Shown here in pieces: positions 20,392 through 31,388 of a DNA stretch of 64,000 nt (position 1 is the first letter of the stretch; every line of letters begins with the position of its first letter). This stretch comes from Okapia johnstoni (Eukaryota; Chordata; Mammalia; Artiodactyla; Giraffidae). The stretch spans positions 19,615,001 to 19,679,000 of the forward strand of contig CM044311.1 of NCBI GenBank assembly GCA_024291935.2, read 5' to 3'. The notes under the pieces are model-generated. The model had not been told where the DNA came from. It saw only the letters and a program-made list of their open reading frames with translations, and did no database searches. A program made the translations under genes and the position numbers.

Positions 20392-21942
20392 TACCAAGTA
20401 TATCCTGGATGATCAACGTCATCTCTGTTTGAAAACCTGTAGTTTAAACCAGGCTTGATTGAAGGTACCTGGTAGTGACCCATGATTTGGGGAATGACTG
20501 CACAGGACGAAACAAGCAGGGCACCACAATTTTTGTTTCAGGAAACACTCTAACAGTGTAAATGTGGAGAGAATGGCATCAATCCCCTCAAATATTCATG
20601 GTGACCAGGGGTCTGGACCATCAGTTAACTAGTTGTCAGACCCACTGTATGTGACAAAGAGAAGTAATGGTAGCACTGATCAGTTTCCAGAGTCTATGAA
20701 ACAGGAGCTTGGAGGTCAGCCTAGATGTCACTCTGTGGAGTTTCCCTTTCAGAGCTCATGATAAAATATGCAGAAGAACTATTTTCAATTAAAAAAAAGC
20801 AGATGATGTGGCATTTTGAGTTTATGAGTCTAATTTATTTCAGTTATGCTTTGGGATCCCTATCTTAAAAGCCATGAATCTTTATGCAGCATTTTAAAGC
20901 CATTGTCTAAGAGTTATTTAGTCTATGTCTATAGCCTTGGTGGATGGAATTCACAAATGATTACATTGACAGTACAGCTAAATTCCAGAATATTTCAACC
21001 TTTATAGCTTATAAAAGGAGCAGTTAAATTCAGCCAAACAATGATATCAAAAATATAATGAAGACATAAAATTTAATGACAATTTAAATCTCAATGCATT
21101 TAAAATCATTTTCTAAGGGATGAAACAGAGAATAGGGAAGCCCTGAAAATGGTCAGATCACAAAAGTTCAAAACAGAGAACTGAGCTCAGGTCATCCATG
21201 TATTCCCCACTCAGCCCTAGGAAGGCATTCTCTGACCCCTTCATCTGCTCTTCTCTCAAGATAAGGAGAAATAGAATAAAGCTTGACTTTTTTTTTAATT
21301 CTAATTCAAAGATAAGAATGGTTTCATATTAATTTATTTGGAATAAAAAGAGATACATAGCTATACATGAATAGAATGAAAATAAATAAAAATTACTGGA
21401 AGTGAACATTAAAAAATAAAAGCTCCTACAATTTTTTTTTTTTTTTACTTAAGTGTAAGCACAGTAAGTAACAACCTGAGAAATATTCAAATTAGGCAGA
21501 TGAAAATGAAATACCTTTATATAAAGTGAAAGACTAGACTACAGGACTTGATTTAGGTATTTCCAAAATGGGCTTTACAAGCAACCTAGTATTAAAAAGT
21601 TCACCCTCCAAGGGCAGAAGACCATAGAGACAGAACTTTTACCATTAATCTTATCCAAGACCAGTTGAAAACATAGGACATCTTTTTCCCGACTAAGTAT
21701 ATATTTTATTGTAGCTACACTTTAAAATACAAAGCTGTGGTTAAATTTTGTTGAATATTATCATGCTAGTTTTTGCACATGAATATGAGTATGCTTTATC
21801 CATTCCCAAGACAAACAGTTGCTGAAACATACTCATTTTAATATAACATGACATGGCAGCATACAAAATATATAACAACAATGAGTAGACAAATATTAAT
21901 GGAAAATATAAAGGAAAATAAATGTACTAAATATACCATCTA
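20392..21942. other. Unique stretch
   Basis: No gene recognised. A poly-T run sits at 21433-21446. The section 20460-20760 is of mixed composition and the rest is AT-rich. Confidence 0.5.
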
Positions 21943-22158
21943 TGTGCTCAGTTGCTTCAGCCATGTCTGACTCTTTGTGACCCCATGGACTGTAGCTCAC
22001 CAAGCTCCTCTGTTCATGGGTTTCCTGAGGCAAGAATACTGGAGTGAGTTGCCATTTCCTCCTCCAGGGTATCTTCCCAACCCAGGGATCAAACTTGCAT
22101 CTCCTGTGGCTCCTGCATTGCAGGTGGATTCTTTACCACTGAGCCACCAGGGAAGCCC
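21943..22158 (-). mobile_element. Bov-tA SINE, antisense
   Basis: The body and tRNA head are complete, ending 'gccaccagggaagccc'. The next SINE lies head to head, 46 bp away, so the two form an inverted pair. Confidence 0.95.
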
Positions 22159-22204
22159 TATAACAGCATATAGAATCATGTATATTACATACATATAGAC
22201 AGAT

Positions 22205-22427
22205 GCGCTTCCCTGGTGGCTCAGTGGTAGAGAATCCACCTGCAATGCAAGAGAGGCAGGTTTGATTTCTGGGTCGTGAAGATTCTCTGGAAAAGAAATG
22301 ACAATGCACTCTAGTATTGTTGTCTGGAGAATCCCATGGACAGAGGAGCCTGGCAGGCTACAGTCCATGTGGTCACAAAGATTCAGACATGACTTAGCAA
22401 CTAAAGAACAAAAACAGCAGCAGATGG
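22205..22427 (+). mobile_element. Bov-tA SINE, sense, 9-bp TSD
   Basis: The head 'cgcttccctggtggctcagt' and the full body are followed by an AAC/AGC-rich tail. The TSD 'tagacagat' lies at 22196-22204 and 22428-22436. Confidence 0.94.
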
Positions 22428-22436
22428 TAGACAGAT

Positions 22437-23170
22437 AGATAAACCGACCACTTGCTTGGAGAGAGTAAACAAAGAAGGAAGAAAAAGACCAAGAATTCCC
22501 AAATAATGGGCACTCTTCTACTTAGATGGAAACTTTAGGAGCAGTGGTGAGTATATTACCCTTTTCAGTCTTCTACCTAAACCCCATTAACCCAATAATA
22601 CTGGAAGCCTAGGGGAGAGGCAGTCTTGGGCAAGTAACTCAGAGGGAAAATTGTCCAGTCATTAATTCCTATGAGAGATCTAAGCAGGGAACAAAAATGC
22701 ATAAAATATGTATCATATATCAGATTGTATAAAACCAGTTTTGACAGTTGTATCATGTGAAAGTGAGATGTCTAAAGTAACTCAGCCTGGATAAGCTGGG
22801 ATGTGTTTTTACTAAATTGTTTTGCTAAATAGTTTTTATTAAACTGATTCTGGTTACTTGGGTTTATGAACTACTTAAGCCCAGTGGAGTTTAAAAGACT
22901 CAAGAGAAAAATATTTATATTCCACAAAATTTTTCTTATCATTATAATAAATTTAAATGTGCAACTGTTTAAAATTTAATTTTAAATAATATTTTAAAAC
23001 ATATATGTATATTATATTTTTTAAATGACAGATTTTCACATTGAATTTATGGATCAGACAATACCACTTATATATTTGCTAGAGATAAGCACATATATCT
23101 GGATTACATATTAAATTGAAAAAAAAATTAGAGGTGGAAACTACAGACTTTATCTTGCTAATTTATATCC
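22437..23170. other. AT-rich unique stretch
   Basis: Nothing recognised. AT content is very high from 22900 to 23160. Confidence 0.55.
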
Positions 23171-23171
23171 C

Positions 23172-23199
23172 CTATACATAAGACCTGCCTTATGTATAG
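23172..23199. repeat. Perfect 11-bp hairpin at a SINE 5' junction
   Basis: The arms 'ctatacataag' (23172-23182) and 'cttatgtatag' (23189-23199) are exact reverse complements with a 6-nt loop. The right arm sits exactly where the SINE tRNA head should begin. Confidence 0.9.
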
Positions 23200-23383
23200 A
23201 ATCTACCTGCAATGCAGGAGACCTGGGTTCAATCCCTGGGTCAGGAAGATCCCCTGGAGAAGGAAATGGCAACACACTCCAGTATTCTTGTCTGGAGAAT
23301 CCCTTGGACAAAGGAGTCTAGTAGGCTACAGTCCATGGGGTTTCAAGAGTCGGACACGACTTAGTGACTAAACCACCACCACC
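23199..23383 (+). mobile_element. Bov-tA SINE lacking the first part of its head
   Basis: The element begins at 'agaatctacctgcaatgcag' and is otherwise complete, to 'gagtcggacacgacttagtg' and a (CCA)n tail. The first about 25 bp of the tRNA head are missing and replaced by the hairpin. Approximate direct repeats 'atacataagacc' and 'atatataagacc' flank it. Confidence 0.92.
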
Positions 23384-23804
23384 ATATATAAGACCAAAGT
23401 TTCTTTTTAATTTTTTGTTTTATTTTTTACCAATACTTCCTGCTTTATTTTTTTAAATTTATTTATTTTAGTTGGAGGCTAATTACTTTACAATATTGTA
23501 CTGGTTTTTGCCATACATTGATATGAATCAGCCATGGGTTTACATGTGTTCCCCATCCTGAATCCCTCTCCCACCTCCCTCCCCATCCCATCCCTCTGGG
23601 TCATCCCAGTGCACCAGCCCTGAGCAATTGTCTCATGCATTGAACCTGGACTGGCGATTTGTTTCACATATGATAATATACATGTTTCAATGCTATTCTC
23701 TCAGATCATCCCACCCTCGCCTCCTCTGACAGAGTCCAATAGACTGTTCTATACATCTGTGTCTCTTTTGCTGTCTCGCATATAGGGTTATTGTTACCAT
23801 CTTT

Positions 23805-24158
23805 CTAAATTCCATATATATGAGTTGGTATACTGTATTGGTGTTTTTCTTTCTGGCTTACTTCACTCTGTATAATAGGCTCCAGTTTCATCCACCTCAA
23901 TAGAACTGATTTGAATGTATTCTTTTTAATGGCTGAGTAGTATTCCATTGTGTATATGTACCACAGCTTCCTTATCCATTCGTCTGCTGGTGGACATCTA
24001 GGTTGCTTCCATGTCCTGGCTATTATAAACAGTGCTGCAGTGAACATTGAGGTATACATGTCTCTTTCAATTCTGGTTTCCTCAGTGTGTATGCCCAGCA
24101 GTGGGATTGCTGGGTCATATGGCAGTTCTATTTCCAGTTTTTTGAGGAATCTCCACAC
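23805..24158 (-). pseudogene. L1 ORF2 C-terminal fragment
   Basis: A 117-codon frame shows the ORF2p C-terminal signature [19 protein letters not shown], then the [11 protein letters not shown] region. It is separated by frame breaks from upstream ORF2 pieces at 24459-24788 ([27 protein letters not shown]) and 24822-25037. Confidence 0.9.
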
Positions 24159-25228
24159 TGTTCTCCATAGTGGCTGTACTAGTTTGCATTCCCACCAAGA
24201 GTGTAAGAGGGTTCCCTTTTCTCCACACCCTCTCCAGCATTAATTGTGTGTAGACTTTTGGATAGCAGCCATTCTGACAGGCGTGAAATGGTACCTCATT
24301 GTGGTTTTGATTTGCATTTCTCCGATAATGAGTGGTGTTGAGTATCTTTTCATGTGTTTGTTAGCCATCTGTACGTCTTCTTTAGAGAAATGTCTGTTTA
24401 GTTCTTTGGCCCATTTCTTGATTGGGTCATTTATTTTTCTGGAATTGAGCTGCAGGAGTTACTTGTATATTTTTGAGATTAATTCTTTGTCAGTTGCTTC
24501 ATTTGCTATTATTTTCTCCCATTCTGAAGGCTGTCTTTTCACCTTGCTTATAGTTTCCTTTGTTGTGCAAAAGCTTTTAAGTTTAATTAGGTCCCATTTG
24601 TTTATTTTTGCTTTTATTTCCAATATTCTGGGAGGTGGGTCATAAAGGATCCTGCTGTGATTTATGTCGGAGAGTGTTTTGCCTGTGTTTTCCTCTAGGA
24701 GTTTTGTAGTTTCAGGCCTTACATTTAGATCTTTAATCCATTTTGAGTTTATTTTTGTGTATGGTGTTAGAAAGTGTTCTAGTTTCATTCTTTTACAAGT
24801 GGTTGACCAGTTCTCCCAGCATCACTTGTTAAAGAGACTGTCTTTTCTCCTCTTGCCTACTTTGTCAAAGATAAGGTGTTCATAGGTGTGTGGATTTACC
24901 TCTGGGCTTTCTATTTTGTTCCATTGATCTATGTTTCTGTCTTTGTGCCAGTAACATACTGTCTTGATGACTGTAGGTTTGTAGTAGAGTCTGAAGTCAG
25001 GCAGGTTAATTCCTCTAGTTCCATTCTCCTTTATCAAGATTGCTTTGGCTATTTAAGGGCTCTTTTATTTTCATACAATTGTGAAATTATTTATTCTAGT
25101 TCTGTGGAAAATACCATTGGTAGCTTGATAGGGATTGCATTGAATCTATAGATTGCTTTCGGTAGTATACTCATTTTCACTATATTGATTCTTCTGATCC
25201 ATGAACATGGAATATTTCTCCATCTGTA

Positions 25229-26808
25229 CAAAAAAGGTCTTCACGACCCAGATAATCACGATGGTGTGATCACTCACCTAGAGCCAGACATCCTGGAATG
25301 TGAAGTCAAGTAGCCTTAGAAAGCATCACTACGAACAAAGCTAGTGGAGGTGATGGAATTTCAGCTGAACTATTTCAAATCCTCAACGGTGATGCTGTGA
25401 AAGTGCTGCACTCGATATGCCAGCAAATTTGGAAAACTCAACAGTGGCCACAGGACTGGAAAAGGTCAGTTTTTGTTCCAATACCAAAGAAAGGCAATGC
25501 CAGAGAATGCTCAAACTACTGCACAATTGCACTCATCTCACATGCTAGTAAAGTAATGCTCAAAATTCTCCAAGCCAGGCTTCAGCAATACGTGAACCAT
25601 GAACTTCCAGATGTTCAAGCTGGTTTTAGAAAAGGCAGAGGAACCAGAGATCAAATTGCCAATATCTGCTGGATCATCGAAAAAGCAAGAGAGTTCCAGA
25701 AAAACATCTATTTCTGCTTTATTGACTATGCCGAAGCCTTTGACTGTGTGGATCACAATAAACTGTGGAAAATTCTGAAAGAGATTGGAATACTAGACCA
25801 TCTGACCTGTCTCTTGAGAAACCTGTATGCAGGTCAGGAAGCAACAGTTAGAACTGGACATGGAACAACAGACTGGTTCCAAATAGGAAAAGGAGTACAT
25901 CAAGGCTGTATATTGTCACCCTGCTTATTTAACTTATATGCAGAGTACATCATGAGAAACGCTGGGCTGGAAGAAACACAAGCTGGAATCAAGATTGCTA
26001 AGAGAAATATCAATAACCTCAGATATGCGGATGACACCACCCTTATGGCAGAAAGTGAAGAAGAACTGAAGAGCCCCTTGATGAAGGTGAAAGAGGAGAG
26101 TGAAAAAGTTGGCTTAAAGCTCAACGTTTAGAAAACTAAGATCACGGCATCTAGTCCCATCACTTCATGGGAAATAGATGGGGAAACAGTGGAAACAGTG
26201 TCAGACTTTATTTTTTTTGGGCTCCAGAATCACTTCAGATGGTGATTGCTGCCATGAAATTAAAAGATGCTTACTCCTTGGAAGGAAGATTATGGCCAAC
26301 CTAGATAGCATATTTAAAAGCAGAGACGTTAGTTTGCCAACAAAAGTCCATCTAGTCAAGGCTATGGTTTTTCCAGTGGTTATGTATGGATGTGAGAGTT
26401 GGACGGTGAAGAAAGCTGAGCACCGTAGAATTGATGCTTTTGAACTGTGGTGTTGGAGAAGACTCTTGAGAGTCCCTTGAACTGCAAGGAGATCCAATCA
26501 ATCCATCCTAAAAGAGATCAATCCTGGGTGTTCATTGGAAGGACTGATGTTGAAGCTGAAACTCCAATACTTTGGCCACCTCATGCGAAGAGTTTGCTCA
26601 TTGGAAAAGACCCTAATGCTGGGAAGGATTGGGGGCAGGAGGAGAAGGGGACGACAGAGGATGAGATGGCTGGATGGCATCACTGACTCGATGGACATGG
26701 GTTTGGGTAGACTCCGGGAGTTGGTGATGGACAGAGAGGCCTGGCGTGATGCAATTCATACGGTCACAAAGAGCCGTCACGAATGAGTGACTGAATTGAA
26801 CTGAACTG
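25229..26808 (+). mobile_element. 5'-truncated BovB nested in L1, no TSD
   Basis: The BovB begins at 'ctgtacaaaaaaggtcttca' and continues through RT, ORF2 end and 3' UTR to 'gaattgaactgaactga'. The host L1 reads 'ctccatctgt' on the left and 'tttgtgtcctctttg' on the right. These join into continuous L1 sequence with at most 1 bp duplicated. The 5' junction has a 'ctgt' overlap shared by L1 and BovB. Confidence 0.94.
25397..26131 (+). pseudogene. BovB reverse transcriptase fragment, 244 codons
   Basis: This is the most complete RT frame in the window. FRKGRGTRDQ lies near residue 77, motif A FIDYAEAFD at about 108-116, motif B QGCILSPCLFNLY near 169, and catalytic YADD at about 210-213. It ends at a TAG directly after KLNV, where other copies continue as QKTKI, and ORF2 resumes at 26178-26480. 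All visible catalytic aspartates are intact, but the 5' part and the endonuclease are absent. Confidence 0.92.
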
Positions 26809-26842
26809 ATTTGTGTCCTCTTTGATTTCTTTCATCAGTGTT

Positions 26843-27520
26843 TTATAGTTTTCTATATAAGAGTTTGAGTAAGATAGGGGTTAACTCTTCTCTAAAGTTT
26901 TGATAGAATTCAGCTGTGAAGCCGTCTGGTCCTGGGCTTTTGTTTGCTGGAAGATTTCTGATTACATTTTCAATTTCCATGCTTGTGCTGGGTCTGTTAA
27001 GATCTTCTATTTCTTCCTGGCTCAGTTTTGGAAAGTTATACTTTCCTAAGAATTTGTCCATTTCTTCCAAGTTGTCCATTTTATTGGCATATAGCTGCTG
27101 ATAGTAGTCTCTTATGATCCTTTGTATTTCTGTGTAGTCTGTTGTGATCTCTCCATTTTGATTTCTAATTTTGTTGATTTGATTTTTCTCCCTTTGTTTC
27201 TTGATGAGTCTGGCTAACGGTTTGTCAATTTTATTTATCTTCTCAAAAAAACAGCTTTTAGCTTTGTTGATTTTTGCTATGGTCTCTTTTGTTTCTTTTG
27301 CATTTATTTCTGATCTAATTTTTAAAATTTCTTTCCTTCTACTTACCCTGGGGTTCTTCATTTCTTCCTTCTCTAGTTGTTTTAGGTGTAGAGTTAGGTT
27401 ATGTATTTGAGTTTTTTCTTGTTTCTTGAGGTAAGCCTGTATTGCTCTGAACTTTCCCCTTAGCACTGCTTTTACAGTGTCACATAGGTTTTGGATTGTT
27501 GTGTTTTCACTTTCATTCAT
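26843..27520 (-). pseudogene. L1 ORF2 linker and start of RT, 225 codons
   Basis: Residues such as [16 protein letters not shown] text, [20 protein letters not shown] and [17 protein letters not shown] mark the L1 region between endonuclease and RT. Soon after the SPGPDGF block the frame jumps to sequence that belongs beyond the catalytic motifs (a KTLMKEIKEDTN stretch near 26815-26860). The RT core with its FADD motif is therefore missing. Confidence 0.85.
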
Positions 27521-28085
27521 TTATATGCATATCTTGATTTCTTTTTTTTAATTTCTTCTGTGGTTTGTTGGTTATTCAGAAGCGTGTTGTTTAGCGTCCA
27601 TATGTTGGAATTTTTAATAGTTTTTTTTTCCCTGTAATTGACATCTAATCTTACTGCATTGTGGTCAGAAAAGATGATTGGAATGATTTCAGTTTTTTTG
27701 AGTTTACCAAGGCTAGATTTATGTCCCAGGATGTGATCTATCCTGGACAAGTTCTGTGTGCACTTGAGAAAAAGGTGAAATTGATTGTTTTGGAGTGAAA
27801 CGTCCTATAGATATCGATTAGCTCTAGCTGGTCCATTGTGTCTTTTAAAGTTCGTGTTTCCTTGTTAATTTTCTGTTTAGTTGATCTATCCATAGGTTTG
27901 AGTGGGATATTAAAGTCTCCCACTATTTTTGTGTTATTGTTAATTTCCCCTTTCATACTTGTTAACATTTGCCTTACATATTGTGGTGCTCCTATGTTGA
28001 GTGCATATATATTTATAATTGTTATATCTTCTTCTTGGATTGATCCTTTGATCATTATGTAGTGTCCTTTTTTGTCTTTTTTCAC
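27517..28085 (-). pseudogene. L1 endonuclease C-terminal fragments
   Basis: Two overlapping frames hold parts of the L1 APE endonuclease. One contains IINIYALNIGAPQYV and VGDFNIPLKPMDRST (27738-28085). The other contains SRIDHILGHKSS and FSDHNAVRLDVNYR (27517-27750). The NIYA, GDFN and SDH catalytic blocks are visible but separated by a frameshift at about 27745. The N-terminal part of the nuclease is lost by 5' truncation. Confidence 0.88.
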
Positions 28086-28153
28086 AGTGTTTAAAGTCTA
28101 TTTTATATGATATGAGTATTGCGGCTCTTGCTTTCTTTAAGACCAAAATTTCT

Positions 28154-29289
28154 AATATTTTATAAGTGGAGACTATTCAGATTGCTGGAGGATTATGCTA
28201 TTTACTGACAAGTGGTCATCTAGTCCAGATCATCATAGATGTGTATTATATTTGATGCTTAAAAAATTTAAATGTGTGTACACAAGTGTATGTGTTTGGC
28301 ATCAGCTAAGAGATATTTACTCTCTTGCTGTCTTCACTAGATGATTTGTCAACAGTGGCTTGTGCAATTCCAGCTGACAGACACTTAGTTGGTCAGTGGC
28401 CTTGTGACTAAGGATTCTACCTCTGCAAATAGACTGTTCTACTTTATTAACTGTGGATCCCTGAGAAAGTTTTGTGACCTCCGTTCCTCAGTTTCCCTGC
28501 CAGTAAAACATTAGTGGTATCATAGCCATCACTCATATTACAAGACTGATATGATGAATTAATACATGTAAAAGTTTTGCAATAGTGCCTGACATATCAT
28601 AAATACTCAGCAAATACCAGCTATTGGGCTAAGGATGAATCTAATATTATGGTCAGAGAAGAAGAGAAAAAGGATTTAGACCTTATCTGTACTCTGATAA
28701 TGCTCTTAAAATGAGAAATGTGGACACTTTTCCAATCATAAAGGAAATTGCAGCTATGGATCAATAGTAACCCTGTCAGTGGCTTGAAACTCCATTTGAA
28801 ACAAAAAGAGATTTACTGCTTTTGGGTGAAGCAGTAATTCAAAGAAATGGGCTGTTGGATACTCTTTAGGTACTTCTTTTCATGTATCAGAATAACCTCT
28901 ATCATGGGTTAAGTGGCCTGTTTTTACCTAAATAAGCATTGCCTCAGATTCTGAGAATTTCCAGCACACATTTAAAAATGTCTTTCAAAACTGGGCTCAG
29001 AAGTACTGATGTGGATTTAAGCATCTTTGATTCTGATTAACAGAGTTTATATGTAGATATACACATATAGAGAGAGTCTAAATGGATAAATACTTCTCCC
29101 TTATAAAATTTGATTTCAAAATATTTGTCAAATGTGTATGTTGATGAGGATATTTCAAGGACAAGGAAAGAGCGTATTGTATGGCCTCTATGTTTTCTGC
29201 TTGAGTAGTAGGAAAACTTATAGCTCTTAAAGTATAATATGTATTGGTATTCCAACACAAACTATTGGAAAATGGCTGATTTTTACTTC
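28154..29289. other. Unique stretch containing a MIR
   Basis: Apart from the MIR at about 28420-28625 I recognise nothing. The sequence is of moderate complexity. Confidence 0.5.
28420..28625 (+). mobile_element. MIR SINE, 3' two thirds
   Basis: Diagnostic MIR blocks are visible in order: 'cctcagtttccctgccagta', 'gatgaattaatacatgtaaa', 'aatagtgcctgacatatcat' and 'aaatactcagcaaata'. It is an ancient mammalian tRNA-derived SINE. Confidence 0.82.
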
Positions 29290-29825
29290 TATACTACATT
29301 ATTCTCCTATGGCTACTGTAACAAATGACCACAAACTGGGTGTCTTAAAACAACAGAAATATATTCTCTTACAGTTTTGGTATCCAGAAATCTGAAATGT
29401 GGCTTATAGGATACAAAACAAGCTGCTCTCAAGGCTGAGCTTCCTCTGAATGCTCCAGGAAAGAATCTGTGTCTTGCTTTTTCCAGTGTAGAGCTCTAGT
29501 CCTTGGCTCATAGTACCTTCCTCCATCTTCAAAGTCAGGACCATAAATAGCATCTCTTCTGTTGGACTCTGCTTCCTTCTGCTTCTTTCTCATGACTTCT
29601 TCTCTTCTACTTGTAGTCCAATTTCCTTCTGGCTTCTTCTCACAAAAATACTTATCATGTCATTTAGAACCTGCTGGAGGATAACCACTCCATCTCAATA
29701 TTTCTGACTTAATCACATCATAAAGACACTTTTTGCATATAAGATTCACAGATTCTAGGATTAGGACCTAGATATTTTGTTTGGGAGTGGGGAGTAGCAC
29801 TATTTAGCTTACCACTAATATGAAA
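29290..29825 (-). mobile_element. MLT1-like MaLR LTR
   Basis: The antisense LTR is recognised from 'gtaacaaatgaccacaaact', 'cttaaaacaacagaaatata', 'tcttacagttttggtatcc', 'ttaatcacatcataaag' and 'ggattaggacctagatattt'. It is about 535 bp with no internal retroviral genes beside it, so it is a solo LTR. Confidence 0.72.
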
Positions 29826-30275
29826 ATATCACTGAGAAAAAAGTTAATCTTTCAGACATCAAAATAAAATTGTTAATCTGATTGACATAAGGCTAGAATT
29901 TTGAATGAAAGCCTCCATATAGCTATCACTTTGCTATATAAATCAATAGCAAACAAACAAAAACTCACGTTTTCAAGATATTACTAAAACAGCCAAAAAT
30001 TTGATATAATCAATTCTGCCCTCTTTATATCTGTTTATTGTAAGACTTTATTTTTTACAATTGTTTCCATTTCAACATTTGCAAGGACAACCATAGCAAT
30101 AAAAATTTTATCAAATTTGTGATCATATCCTAATATATATCTAAACTCTTAGAAACTGTCATTTTATATTTGCAAACATTCACACTGTTTAAACATACTT
30201 TTGGGTGATTGACATGTTCACACCCATAATGGGTGTTCCACCCTAAAGACCTGATCTAAATCTAAGTACCCCCAA

Positions 30276-30322
30276 AGCCCTCTCCAGCACCATAGTTCAA
30301 AGACATCAATTTTTCAATTGCT
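30276..30322 (-). mobile_element. BovB remnant, about 45 bp
   Basis: The segment 'ctctccagcaccatagttca' to 'agacatcaattttt' matches the antisense ORF2-end region seen in larger copies ('acaccacagttcaaaagcat'). Both ends are lost. Confidence 0.6.
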
Positions 30323-30375
30323 CTTTAATGATTGATCATTAATCACTCTTCGGGAGTGATTAATGAATCATAAAG
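30323..30375. repeat. Hairpin with 22-26-nt arms and a TTCGG loop
   Basis: The left arm 30323-30348 and the right arm 30354-30375 are reverse complements apart from 4 unpaired bases in the left arm. The innermost 12 bp ('cattaatcactc' with 'gagtgattaatg') are perfect. The loop is 'ttcgg'. Confidence 0.88.
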
Positions 30376-31227
30376 AATGAGAAGGTTAATAGAAACTTTA
30401 TTCTTAAAATTAAGAGAATTTAAATAATTCAATGCTTTTCATCACAGAGGAGAATATGTTGACTAATAATCAAATTTGAAAATTGAAATGATATGCTCCA
30501 ATTTATCCTAAAAATGTAATATAACTTACGTGGTAAAAACTTAATAAATGTATTTTTGAGTGCCCTACATGAAAATTTGAAAAAAAGTGCTCTCCACGAG
30601 GGGTTTGATTTAGATTTATCTTATTGGTGGTTATTTTCCAGTGTTAGTAGCTTTGTTGTCTAGAGTAATTACAGACTATAAATAAGTGGGTAACTATTAG
30701 ATGAACCATGATTTATCAATTGAACCTGTTAATTTAACAAGGGGTAAATGTCTAGTTCTTAACAATTATCTTAAAATAGGTAATACCAATTGTGTTCTTC
30801 ATAATATTTCACAAATACCCAGCCAACCATTGTCAATTAATTTCATTTGCTTAGTGGAATTTAAATGACCTTCATAAAATATTCTGTAAATATTCTGTAG
30901 ATGTATCTAGTCATGTTATAAATAAGAAGATTAATCAAGCTGTAATACAAAGGAAAATATTTTTGTAGAATTTCACTTGATTGGAAAAGATAAATAAAAT
31001 GTGGTAGAGAAGTATTAAAGCTCCTTATTCAAATAGGATATCTATTCTGCTGCTTTGATTCATTTTGGGGATGAAGTTTATAAAGAAATGTATATGTAAG
31101 TAAACCCAGCATTTTCTCTTTATATGTTTCTAATGTTTTCTAGTTATCTAGCAATAGTGGCATGTATTTATATGTATGCATGCATATATGTGTATACTAT
31201 ATATGTCATGTTACTATATATATTGGA

Positions 31228-31388
31228 TTCTTGCCTAGCAGGGTGAAGTAGTAAAGAATCCGCCTGCCAATGCAGGAGACACAAGAGATGCAGGTTTCAT
31301 CCCTGGGTCGGGAAGATCCCCTGGGGAAAGGAATGGCAACCCTTCCAGTATTCTTGCCTGGAGAATCTCATGGACAGGAGAACCTGTC
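31228..31388 (+). mobile_element. Bov-tA SINE, 3'-truncated
   Basis: A diverged head, 'gtaaagaatccgcctgccaa', and the body are present up to 'atggacaggagaacctg'. The last about 50 bp of the Bov-A body are missing. Confidence 0.88.

Larger units (their letters stand above)
23405..28137 (-). mobile_element. 5'-truncated ruminant L1 with 16-bp TSD, interrupted by BovB
   Basis: The antisense L1 starts with the T-rich complement of its poly-A tail, then the ruminant 3' UTR (23440-23800), the ORF2 C-terminus, and part of the RT and endonuclease, ending at about 28137. The TSD is 'taagaccaaagtttct' at 23389-23404 against 'taagaccaaaatttct' at 28138-28153, with one mismatch. Without the BovB at about 25229-26808 the L1 is about 3.15 kb. 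The RT core appears deleted near 26865. Confidence 0.94.
29826..31225. other. AT-rich unique stretch
   Basis: This contains a tiny BovB remnant (30276-30322) and a strong hairpin (30323-30375), both listed separately. Otherwise I recognise nothing. Confidence 0.5.

Noticed and set aside
16940..20410. Possible TSD around the near-full-length BovB ('ttgtccat' against 'cgtacatt')
   Set aside because: Only a few bases agree, and the 5' boundary is uncertain.
19928..20458. A 176-codon plus-strand open frame with Cys/Ser/Trp-rich sequence
   Set aside because: It is the antisense of the BovB leader at the 5' end of the near-full-length copy.
23950..25151. Plus-strand open frames with hydrophobic residues (23950-24243, 24244-24645, 24876-25151)
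   Set aside because: They are antisense shadows of L1 ORF2.
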